This document shows, one piece after another, positions 1 through 5,741 of a stretch of 8,420 bases of DNA. The stretch's first letter is position 1. Each line of letters begins with the position of its first letter. The notes below the pieces were generated by a model. That model was not told the origin of the DNA. It saw only the letters and a program-made list of their open reading frames with translations, and did not search any database. Source of the DNA: Gammaproteobacteria bacterium. GTDB lineage: Bacteria > Pseudomonadota > Gammaproteobacteria > Xanthomonadales > Marinicellaceae. A program made the position numbers and the translations under genes. The DNA lies in NCBI GenBank assembly GCA_030426065.1, contig JAUHZH010000072.1, positions 1 to 8,420 of the forward strand. The letters run 5' to 3'.

Positions 1-108
1 CCGGCGATCGCCTCGTCGCACTTCGCGAGCTGGTCCTCAAGATCGGTCAGCGCCGGCGAGCCTGCCCCCGGATCCGGCCACACTTCGAAGTCGACCGGCC
101 CGCGGGCG
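1..108. other. G+C-rich left end, unlike the rest of the window
   Basis: The first 120 bases contain 86 G or C (about 72%), against about 42-53% in sampled stretches of the M16 gene just downstream. The + frame of the M16 gene stays open through this stretch, but the encoded residues (Arg-rich, such as IGQRRRACPRIRP) do not resemble the interdomain region expected in M16 proteins. The opposite strand, in codons aligned to the same triplets, reads a plausible high-G+C coding sequence (FTARGPVDFEVWPDPG and onward) with about 34 of 40 codons ending in G or C. The likely junction is between about base 90 and base 125, near the GGESVVVRI codons. It is either a chimeric contig end or a real boundary with foreign DNA; the sequence alone cannot decide. 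Confidence 0.6.
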
Positions 109-1319
109 GTGAATCGGTCGTCGTCCGCATCAACTTGGACATGGGCAACACCGAAGCCTTGCACAACCTTTCCACCATCGGCGACATCACAGCCAGCATG
201 TTACAACGCGGCACCCAACGCCTGGACCGCAAAGCATTGCAAGCTGAGTTCGATCAGCTGAAAGCCAATGTCTCGGTTGGCGGATCGGCCCGTGGCGCAT
301 CTGCTTCGATCACCACCACCAAAGAAAACTTGCCCAAAGTGATTGCCTTGTTGGATGAAGTGTTCAAAACACCGGCATTCAGCCAAGAAGAGTTGGACGT
401 TTTGAAACAGGAGCGCATCGTCAGCTTGGAGCAACAAAAGCAACAACCACAGTCACAAGTGTTCCGACAATTGGCCAAACACACCAATGTATATGAGCCC
501 GGCCATCCACGTTACCAGTTGACCATTGATGAAGAAATCAACGCCATCAAAGCGATCACGGTTCAAGAGTTGAAAGATTTCCACGCTGATTTTTATGGTG
601 CCCAAGATGCCGACATCGCCATTGTGGGTGATTTTGATGTAGAAGCCACCACAGCGGCTTTGGAAAAATCTTTGGGTGATTGGAATGCTTCGGTTAATTA
701 CCAACGCGTTCCTGCTGAATACAACCAAGTGGATGCCATCAATAAATTCATCGACACACCTGACAAAGCCGGTGCGGCCTTTGGTGCCATGTTGATGCTG
801 CCCATCAGTGACGACCACGAAGACTACCCTGCCCTGTTCATGGCCAACCAAATGTTGGGCGGCGGATTCATTTCCAGCCGATTGGCCAACCGCTTGCGCC
901 AGAAAGATGGTTTGAGTTACGGTGCCGGTTCATTCTTCCAAGCCAGCAGTTTTGATGACCGTTCGGTTCTCGGTGCTTATGCCATTTGCGCCCCTGAAAA
1001 CTTGAACAAAGTGGAAGTGGCTTTCAAAGAAGAAATGGAAAAAGTCTTGGCCGAAGGCTTCACTGAGCAAGAACTGGAAGACGCCAAGAAAGGTGTGTTG
1101 CAAAACAACCGCATCGACCGCGCCAAAGACAACCGTTTGGCCGCTCAATTGCGCGATTACATTGATTTGGAACGCACACAAGCTTGGAACAAGAAATACG
1201 AAAAAGCCTTAGAAGAACTGACCATTCTGGACGTCAACATGGCTTTCAAAAAATACGTCGATTTGAACCAATTCTCCATCATCAAAGGTGGTGACGGTAA
1301 AAAAGCAAACGGCGAATAA
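3..1319 (+). CDS. M16 family zinc-peptidase-like protein, C-terminal part (5' partial)
   Basis: This is the C-terminal part of an insulinase/pitrilysin-family (M16) protein; the frame is open to the left edge, so no true start is visible, and the TTG at 135 and ATG at 141 fall inside conserved sequence. From about base 110 the protein reads as one M16 fold unit (GNTEALHNLSTIGDITASML, then RGTQRLDRKALQAEFDQL), followed by the typical M16 C-domain from about base 520 (ITVQELKDFHADFYGAQDADIAIVGDF split across 560-645). Bases 879-923 encode RLANRLRQKDGLSYG, matching the conserved Arg/Tyr region of M16 C-domains. The zinc-binding HxxEH motif is absent here; in long, two-unit M16 proteins (about 900 residues) it lies in the N-terminal half, which would be off the window. 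Such proteins are usually exported and degrade peptides in the periplasm. The codons upstream of about 108 may not belong to this gene. Family assignment is firm; the exact subfamily is not. Confidence 0.85.
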   Translation, partial: GDRLVALRELVLKIGQRRRACPRIRPHFEVDRPAGGESVVVRINLDMGNTEALHNLSTIGDITASMLQRGTQRLDRKALQAEFDQLKANVSVGGSARGASASITTTKENLPKVIALLDEVFKTPAFSQEELDVLKQERIVSLEQQKQQPQSQVFRQLAKHTNVYEPGHPRYQLTIDEEINAIKAITVQELKDFHADFYGAQDADIAIVGDFDVEATTAALEKSLGDWNASVNYQRVPAEYNQVDAINKFIDTPDKAGAAFGAMLMLPISDDHEDYPALFMANQMLGGGFISSRLANRLRQKDGLSYGAGSFFQASSFDDRSVLGAYAICAPENLNKVEVAFKEEMEKVLAEGFTEQELEDAKKGVLQNNRIDRAKDNRLAAQLRDYIDLERTQAWNKKYEKALEELTILDVNMAFKKYVDLNQFSIIKGGDGKKANGE

Positions 1320-1336
1320 GGCTTTACAAGCTAATC

Positions 1337-1368
1337 AAAAGCCGGGGCTTTGACCCCGGCTTTTTTTT
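1337..1368 (+). terminator. Rho-independent terminator after the M16 gene
   Basis: A perfect 7-bp G+C stem, GCCGGGG (1341-1347) with CCCCGGC (1354-1360), encloses a 6-nt loop and is followed by eight T residues. Flanking AAAA (1337-1340) can pair with the first Ts. It sits 17 nt after the M16 stop codon and separates that gene from the M28 gene. Confidence 0.93.
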
Positions 1369-1377
1369 GGTTACAAT
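1350..1377 (+). promoter_or_regulatory. Candidate sigma-70 promoter for the M28 peptidase gene
   Basis: TTGACC (1350-1355) and TACAAT (1372-1377) each match five of six consensus bases and are separated by 16 nt. Transcription would start near 1384, giving a leader of about 29 nt with the ribosome-binding site AGAGGA (1403-1408) before the ATG at 1413. The -35 hexamer lies in the loop and 3' arm of the preceding terminator, so the two elements overlap. Confidence 0.5.
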
Positions 1378-1412
1378 CAAACGTCGATTGACAAATAACA
1401 ACAGAGGACCCC

Positions 1413-2822
1413 ATGAAAGCCATCGCATACTCAGCCTTATTGCTCAGCACCAGTCTTTTTGCTGCTGAGCAAAAAATTTCCCAGATGTATGATGCCTCAT
1501 TTTTGCAAAAAGTGGCCACATTACGTGACCATGCGCTCAATGATCCTTTGGCCTATGACATCACTGAATCTTTGACCACCGAGGTGGGTCCGCGTTTGGG
1601 TGGCAGTGAAAACGACGCCAAAGCCGTGGCTTGGGGTGAAGCCAAATTCAAAGCCTTGGGTTTTGATCGTGTAACTTTAGAACCAGCCACGTTTCAGCGC
1701 TGGGTGCGTGGAAAAGAACGGGCTGAAATCTTGGCACCATTTCCTCAACCCTTGGCCATCACTGCACTCGGTAAATCCATACCCACACCCAAAGAAGGCA
1801 TCACTGGCGAAGTGGTTCATTTTGCCAACTTAGCAGACCTAGAAGCCGCTGATCCAAATGTGGTCAAAGGCAAAATCACCTTCATCAGCAACCGCATGTC
1901 ACGTCAAAAAGACGGTTCAGGCTATGGGCAAGCGGTGGGTGCCAGGGGCACCGCGGCCCAAGTCACGGCTGCCAAAGGTGGCATCGGTACGGTGATTCGT
2001 TCGATTGGTACCGACAACGACCGCTTACCGCACACCGGTGCGATGAAACACGACCACAACGTGGCCACTGTGCCAGCGGCCGCTTTGTCCAATCCAGATG
2101 CCGATTTGCTGATGAACATGCTCAAACGTGATCAGCCAGTGACTTTGAAATACACCTTGGGTTCTTATTTTGGGGACGATTACACGTCTCACAACGTCAT
2201 CGGTGACATCGTCGGCACTGAACGTCCCGATGAGTACATTGTGATTGGTTGTCATTTGGACTCATGGGATTTAGGCACCGGTGCGATAGATGATGCTTCA
2301 GGTTGTGGCATCACCATGGCAACAGCCAAACTGATTAAACAACACATCGGCCCACTCAAACGCACCATTCGCGTTATTTTGTGGGCCAATGAGGAATATG
2401 GGCTGGCGGGTGCCAAAGCCTATCATGAAGCACACAAACACGAACTGAAGCAGCACATTCTGGGCGGCGAATCTGACTTTGGCGCCGGTGCGATTTATGC
2501 CTTGGGCACCCGTGTCGATGAACACGCCATGCCTTTGGTCGATGAAATGATGAAGTTATTGAACCCTTTGGGTATTACCTATGCCAACAACCAATCATCA
2601 TCGGCTCCTGACCTGATTCCTTTGCGAGCGGCTGGCATGGCCGTATTCAGCCTCAAACAGGATGGTACTGACTACTTCGATTACCACCACACCGCCAACG
2701 ACACCTTAGATAAAATCGATCCAAAAAACTTGGCCCAGAACGTGGCTGCTTGGGTGGTGGTGACCGCCTTGGCTGCCAACACAGCGCAAGATTTTGGTTT
2801 TGGTTTAACCGACAAAAAATAA
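1413..2822 (+). CDS. Exported M28 family zinc peptidase (carboxypeptidase Q-like)
   Basis: The 469-residue product is an M28 metallopeptidase with the layout of plasma glutamate carboxypeptidase/carboxypeptidase Q-like proteins, which release N-terminal or dipeptide residues outside the cytoplasm. Residues 1-18 form a short signal peptide (MKAIAYSALLLSTSLFA followed by AEQ). A PA-type insert lies roughly at 110-250. The zinc site is complete: His281 in GCHLDSWD, Asp293/Asp294 in AIDDASG, the catalytic/zinc-binding pair Glu327-Glu328 in ANEEYGLAG, Asp355 in GGESDFGA and His426 in DYHHTANDT. The ATG at 1413 is preceded by AGAGGA with a 4-nt spacer and gives a proper signal peptide, which supports this start. 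The gene appears to be a single transcription unit between two terminators. Together with the upstream M16 protein it suggests a peptide-scavenging envelope. The exact substrate cannot be read from the sequence. Confidence 0.92.
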   Translation: MKAIAYSALLLSTSLFAAEQKISQMYDASFLQKVATLRDHALNDPLAYDITESLTTEVGPRLGGSENDAKAVAWGEAKFKALGFDRVTLEPATFQRWVRGKERAEILAPFPQPLAITALGKSIPTPKEGITGEVVHFANLADLEAADPNVVKGKITFISNRMSRQKDGSGYGQAVGARGTAAQVTAAKGGIGTVIRSIGTDNDRLPHTGAMKHDHNVATVPAAALSNPDADLLMNMLKRDQPVTLKYTLGSYFGDDYTSHNVIGDIVGTERPDEYIVIGCHLDSWDLGTGAIDDASGCGITMATAKLIKQHIGPLKRTIRVILWANEEYGLAGAKAYHEAHKHELKQHILGGESDFGAGAIYALGTRVDEHAMPLVDEMMKLLNPLGITYANNQSSSAPDLIPLRAAGMAVFSLKQDGTDYFDYHHTANDTLDKIDPKNLAQNVAAWVVVTALAANTAQDFGFGLTDKK

Positions 2823-2835
2823 CTACCTTTCATAC

Positions 2836-2870
2836 AAAAAAACCTGCTGAATTGCTTCAGCAGGTTTTCT
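2836..2870. terminator. Bidirectional rho-independent terminator after the M28 gene
   Basis: An 11-bp perfect stem, AACCTGCTGAA (2841-2851) with TTCAGCAGGTT (2856-2866), has a 4-nt loop. On the + strand it is followed by TTTT and ends the M28 transcript 18 nt after its stop codon. On the - strand it is followed by seven Ts (complement of the A run 2836-2842), a stronger U tract, so it could also end a transcript coming leftward through the 2870-3200 gap. Confidence 0.9.
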
Positions 2871-3200
2871 TGCCGACCCAATGTCAAACCAACGCCTGGC
2901 TATCAACAAACCAGTGCCCTTCATCAGCATCCATCGGTCAACTGCCCCCTACTTGGTTGCTCGTCACCGCTGCCGCTGACAGCAGGGGAAAACTGGATTG
3001 CAGCGCGTTTTCCCCTGCCACTCAACGGCATTTGTCCCATCCAAGGCTGTGAGCATTCATCCTTCATTTCATTATCCCAATCAAAACAGTCCAAATAAAT
3101 AGGGGAAAACACCCAATTTGAGATGGTTTTTTTCAATAAACCAGGCACTGTAGTTTGTGTTTAATGAAACAAGCACCTAAGATAGTCACATTCACCAAAT
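2871..3200. other. Structured intergenic region without a convincing protein gene
   Basis: No gene is supported between the M28 terminator and thrB. The stretch holds a perfect 12-bp inverted repeat (2982-2993 with 3007-3018), three copies of AGGGGAAAAC (2984-2993 and 3101-3110 direct, 3007-3016 inverted), an inverted pair CAGTGCC (2912-2918) with GGCACTG (3144-3150), and imperfect end repeats GCCTGG...AAACCA (2894-2913) and TGGTTT...CCAGGC (3124-3146). The - strand has an open stretch of 74 codons (2924-3148) with no recognisable family. The thrB promoter and leader should also be here, but no hexamer pair stands out. The region could be a dispersed intergenic element, a leftward small RNA ending at the terminator at 2836-2870, or the thrB control region. 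Confidence 0.5.
2982..3018. repeat. Perfect 12-bp inverted repeat
   Basis: GCAGGGGAAAAC (2982-2993) and GTTTTCCCCTGC (3007-3018) are exact reverse complements separated by 13 nt. No T run follows on either side, so this is not an intrinsic terminator. A further direct copy of its core, AGGGGAAAAC, is at 3101-3110. Confidence 0.85.
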
Positions 3201-4193
3201 ATGGCACCCATGACACCTTTGATTTCTGCTTTTGCCCCCATCACCATCGGTAATTTCTCCGTTGGATTTGATGTCTTGGGTTTGTGTGTCAGACCGATTT
3301 ACGGCCAACCTCTGGGCGATGTGGTGGAATTGGTTGAAGACGATGTTTTTGGTTTTGAAGTCGATGGTCTGTTCGCATCTGAAGTACCGAATGGCAAAAG
3401 GAACTTGGTGTGGCACACCCATGATCGGGTGCAAGCATTGTTCAACAAAAGCCACAACAAAAAATCACCCATCAAAATCACACTCCACAAGAACCTGCCG
3501 GTGGGCAGTGGCTTGGGATCCAGTGCGGCATCGATCGTGGCGGCTTTATTGGCCTTGAACCACTACTATGATGACTTTTTGACCATGAAAGAGTTGCTGT
3601 CTTTGGCAGCTGAGATGGAAGCCATTTATACCGGGTCACCTTGTTTGGACAACGTCGCCCCTTGCTTGGCGGGCGGTTTCCAATTGATGACACAAGCTGA
3701 AGATTTGCCCATCATACCCGTTCCTTTTCCAAGACATTGGCGGATAGTGCTGTTTTACAACGGTTCCCAAGTGATGACAGAACATGCCCGATCTGTGCTG
3801 CCCGAAACCGTTGACATGAAAACAGCCATCAACCACGCGAAAAACCTGGCGGTGTTCATCCAAGCCTTGAACCTGGGCTCAGACGATTTGGCCGCCGAAC
3901 ATTTGTATGACCTGTTGGCCGCACCCCACAGGGAATCATTGTTTCCACATTTCAGCCCTTTCCGCGATTATGCCCGCTCTCATGGTGCCATAGCCACCGG
4001 CATCTCAGGGGCTGGGCCAACGGTGTTTGCGATTTGTAAAAATGACGACGATGCCGAGGACATTGCCCATTATGCACGCCAAAAAACAGTGACTGACCAA
4101 GGGTTTGTTCATGTTTGTGAGATCGACGAAATGGGTGCTTATTTGAATCATGATGACGAAGACTGGCCCGACATGGGTTTTGTCGAAGGCTAG
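3201..4193 (+). CDS. thrB: Homoserine kinase
   Basis: ThrB phosphorylates L-homoserine with ATP, the penultimate step of threonine synthesis in the cytoplasm. The 330-residue protein has the GHMP-kinase layout: N-terminal motif ISAFAPITIGNFSVGFDVLG (residues 8-27), the phosphate-binding motif LPVGSGLGSSAAS (99-111), the substrate-side segment LDNVAP (149-154), and the C-terminal glycine motif GISGAGPTVFAIC (267-279). GFVHVCEID (301-309) matches the C-terminal end of E. coli ThrB; about 15 acidic residues extend beyond it, making the protein slightly longer than the 309-310 residues of the E. coli enzyme. An in-frame TAG at 3183 limits the start to 3201 (ATG) or 3210 (ATG); neither has a clear Shine-Dalgarno sequence, and I keep 3201. 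Unlike many Gammaproteobacteria there is no thrA before it or thrC after it, so it appears to be transcribed alone. Confidence 0.93.
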   Translation: MAPMTPLISAFAPITIGNFSVGFDVLGLCVRPIYGQPLGDVVELVEDDVFGFEVDGLFASEVPNGKRNLVWHTHDRVQALFNKSHNKKSPIKITLHKNLPVGSGLGSSAASIVAALLALNHYYDDFLTMKELLSLAAEMEAIYTGSPCLDNVAPCLAGGFQLMTQAEDLPIIPVPFPRHWRIVLFYNGSQVMTEHARSVLPETVDMKTAINHAKNLAVFIQALNLGSDDLAAEHLYDLLAAPHRESLFPHFSPFRDYARSHGAIATGISGAGPTVFAICKNDDDAEDIAHYARQKTVTDQGFVHVCEIDEMGAYLNHDDEDWPDMGFVEG

Positions 4194-4250
4194 TGTAGTG
4201 TCCTGAACTTGGATTGATTAAACCATTTGGCTGACCTCATTTTTTCACTG

Positions 4251-4279
4251 ACCTGTGACCAATGACTCAGGTTTTTTTT
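4251..4279 (+). terminator. Probable weak terminator after thrB
   Basis: ACCTG (4251-4255) can pair with CAGGT (4268-4272) around a 12-nt loop and runs into eight Ts (4272-4279). The stem is short, so this is a weaker call than the other two terminators, but it is correctly placed between thrB and the next operon. Confidence 0.4.
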
Positions 4280-4297
4280 GATCACATTTGATACAAT
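4272..4297 (+). promoter_or_regulatory. Candidate promoter for the SPFH-ydbS-ydbT operon
   Basis: TACAAT (4292-4297) is a good -10 candidate that would start transcription near 4304, about 24 nt before the SPFH start codon. The region where a -35 box is expected falls in the T tract of the thrB terminator and has no good match. A second -10-like sequence, TAAAAT (4307-4312), lies too close to the ribosome-binding site to be preferred. The same TACAAT-behind-a-terminator arrangement occurs before the M28 gene. Confidence 0.3.
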
Positions 4298-4327
4298 CTT
4301 TGGCGTTAAAATCGTTAGAGGAATCAC

Positions 4328-5215
4328 ATGAGTCAAAAAATTTCTTTCACCAAATTCATCCCTTTTGTCATCGTCATCTTGTTGTTCGCAGTGGGGTCTC
4401 GCTTTTGGGTCTCGGTCCCAGCCGGCCACGTGGCTGTGGGTACGCTGTTCGGCGCGGTGCAACCAGATGCTTATAAAGAAGGCCTTAACATTCCAGTCAA
4501 TCCGCTGCTTAAATTTCAAAAATTCGACATCCGTGAACAGTCTCATTTTGAACAAGCCCAAGTCCCTTCTCAAGATCAACTGCAAACATCTGTAGAGGTA
4601 TCTGTCCAGTTTAGATTGAACGGAGACATGGCCGCCAAAATATTGCAAGAGACTGGCACAATGGACAACATGAAGCAAGTTCACTTGGTACCCAAATTGC
4701 GTTCGTTGCTCCGTGAACAAGGCAAATCGATCAAACGTGCAGAAGACTTCTTCCTGGAAGAAACACAAGAGCAGTTGCAAACAGACCTGACCTTGGGATT
4801 GGCCGAGTTTCTGGCTCCCAAAGGCATCAATGTGTCTGCGGTTCTGATCCGAGACATTTCTTTGCCACCTTTCATCACCAAAGCCATAGAAGCCAAGAAG
4901 GAACGTGAGCAAGAAGTGGAAAAACAGAAAGCCGAATTGGAGCGTTACAAAACTGAACAGCAACAACTGATTGCAGCTGCAGAAGCCGAGCGCAAAGCCG
5001 CTGAAGAAGAAGCTGAGAAACGCCGCGTTCTGGCCGATGCCCAAGCCTATGAGATTGAAAAAATCAACGACGCCATCGGCAACAACCCCAACTACGTGAA
5101 GTTGCAATCTTTGGAAGCTTTGAAAAGCATCTCCAAAGACCCCGCTTCCAAAATTTATTTCATCGATGGCGATTCCACACAACCCTTACCATTGATGCAC
5201 CTGTCTGACAAATGA
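4328..5215 (+). CDS. SPFH/prohibitin-like membrane protein
   Basis: This 295-residue protein belongs to the SPFH (stomatin/prohibitin/flotillin/HflK-HflC) superfamily, membrane-anchored proteins that oligomerise into large cages or microdomain scaffolds, often with proteases or envelope-stress functions. Residues 1-8 are a short cytoplasmic N-terminus, 10-30 a single membrane segment (FIPFVIVILLFAVG), 30-190 the SPFH domain starting VPAGHVAVGTLFG and ending VLIRDISLPPFITKAIEAK, and 188-240 a highly charged coiled coil rich in Glu, Lys, Gln and Ala. A hydrophilic C-terminus (KIYFIDGDSTQPLPLM) follows. Length and order fit prohibitin-type bacterial proteins rather than long flotillins. The ATG at 4328 is preceded by AGAGGA (4317-4322) with a 5-nt spacer. 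It is first in an apparent operon with two bPH_2 membrane proteins. It is not an HflK/HflC pair, since only one SPFH gene is present. Confidence 0.9.
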   Translation: MSQKISFTKFIPFVIVILLFAVGSRFWVSVPAGHVAVGTLFGAVQPDAYKEGLNIPVNPLLKFQKFDIREQSHFEQAQVPSQDQLQTSVEVSVQFRLNGDMAAKILQETGTMDNMKQVHLVPKLRSLLREQGKSIKRAEDFFLEETQEQLQTDLTLGLAEFLAPKGINVSAVLIRDISLPPFITKAIEAKKEREQEVEKQKAELERYKTEQQQLIAAAEAERKAAEEEAEKRRVLADAQAYEIEKINDAIGNNPNYVKLQSLEALKSISKDPASKIYFIDGDSTQPLPLMHLSDK

Positions 5216-5268
5216 CCGTTCAAGGGACTTGGCAACAAGTCCCCCCACCCAACATCAATGCCCTATGA
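5212..5268 (+). CDS. Possible 18-residue coupling ORF between the SPFH gene and ydbS
   Basis: An ATG overlaps the SPFH stop codon (ATGA, 5212-5215) and opens a frame encoding MTVQGTWQQVPPPNINAL, whose TGA (5266-5268) overlaps the ATG of the next gene (ATGA, 5265-5268). Ribosomes finishing the SPFH protein could restart here and then again at ydbS. The ORF contains a Pro-Pro-Pro run (5242-5250), a known context for ribosome stalling that needs EF-P, and a perfect hairpin (5224-5243). The peptide has no recognisable family. It may act only through its translation, or the two overlaps may be chance; ATGA junctions are common but two bracketing one short frame are less so. Confidence 0.35.
   Translation: MTVQGTWQQVPPPNINAL
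5224..5243 (+). promoter_or_regulatory. 8-bp hairpin with GCAA tetraloop between the SPFH gene and ydbS
   Basis: GGGACTTG (5224-5231) and CAAGTCCC (5236-5243) pair perfectly around GCAA, a stable GNRA-type tetraloop. No T run follows, so it should not terminate transcription. It ends 21 nt before the ydbS start codon and could stabilise the mRNA, set expression ratios, or control ribosome passage to ydbS. Confidence 0.6.
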
Positions 5269-5741
5269 AAACCTTTGATTACAGCGCTTTGGCGCCCAGT
5301 TATTTATCCATTCTGAAACTGTTGACTTGGATTTGGTCAGCCTTTGTGATGGTGCCGGTTTTTGTCTTGGCATACTTTGCCGCAGAAAACCTTTGGTACC
5401 ACGCAGCCATCAAGGCGGTGTCATGCTGGGTCTTGTTTGGCGTCCTCATCAACGCCTATGTCAAAGCATGGTACAAAAGATATCAATACGCTTTAACCGA
5501 ACAAGGGCTGGTGATTCATCGAGGTGTTTTTTGGCGTCAAATGATTGTCATCCCAAGGAACCGAATCCAACACACCGACATCACCACTGGACCACTGGAA
5601 CGAAGAAAATCTTTGGCCAAGCTGATTGTCCACACAGCCGGCACCCGCGACGCACATGTCACCTTACATGGCTTGCTTGAAAGCCGGGCTGCTGAGCTCA
5701 GAAAAGAACTGATTGTGGCCACACAGGACGACACCGTATGA
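5265..5741 (+). CDS. bPH_2 (DUF304) membrane protein, YdbS type
   Basis: The 158-residue product carries one bacterial PH-like domain (bPH_2, formerly DUF304) and resembles YdbS-type proteins. Two membrane segments lie at about residues 16-40 and 44-66, followed by a cytoplasmic bPH_2 domain (about 74-150) with the family-typical stretch YALTEQGLVIHRGVFWRQ and then PRNRIQHTDITTGPLERR. In Bacillus subtilis, ydbS and ydbT are sigma-W genes contributing to resistance to antimicrobial compounds made by related bacilli; the biochemical role is not established. I chose the ATG at 5265 because it forms an ATGA junction with the short upstream ORF and puts the first membrane segment at the expected distance. 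A TTG at 5229 would add 12 residues of unlikely sequence overlapping the hairpin. No ordinary Shine-Dalgarno precedes 5265, consistent with coupled translation. The stop overlaps the next start by 4 nt. Confidence 0.85.
   Translation: MKTFDYSALAPSYLSILKLLTWIWSAFVMVPVFVLAYFAAENLWYHAAIKAVSCWVLFGVLINAYVKAWYKRYQYALTEQGLVIHRGVFWRQMIVIPRNRIQHTDITTGPLERRKSLAKLIVHTAGTRDAHVTLHGLLESRAAELRKELIVATQDDTV

Noticed and set aside
135..143. TTG at 135 or ATG at 141 as the start of the M16 gene
   Set aside because: Both lie inside conserved M16 sequence (VVVRINLDMGN), so the gene must begin further upstream, outside the window or beyond the junction.
1388..1393. TTGACA as a -35 box before the M28 gene
   Set aside because: A -10 box at normal spacing would fall on the start codon, and none is present; the TTGACC/TACAAT pair upstream fits better.
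2750..3052. 100-codon + strand frame starting inside the M28 gene
   Set aside because: It is a different frame of the M28 3' end running through the terminator into the gap; no family resemblance.
2924..3148. 74-codon - strand frame in the gap before thrB
   Set aside because: No recognisable domain, no clear ribosome-binding site at its first start codon, and it spans the inverted repeats. I treat the region as structured non-coding sequence.
4190..5182. Long open frame of 330 codons on the - strand opposite the SPFH gene
   Set aside because: It is rich in Phe, Leu and Gln runs as expected from the complement of a charged coiled-coil gene, has no recognisable family, and the + strand gene is certain. 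It is an antisense shadow.
5229..5264. TTG start for the YdbS-type gene, 12 residues upstream of the ATG
   Set aside because: The extra residues (ATSPPTQHQCP) are unlike the family, the nearest purine run (5222-5227) leaves only 1 nt spacing, and the ATGA junction favours 5265.
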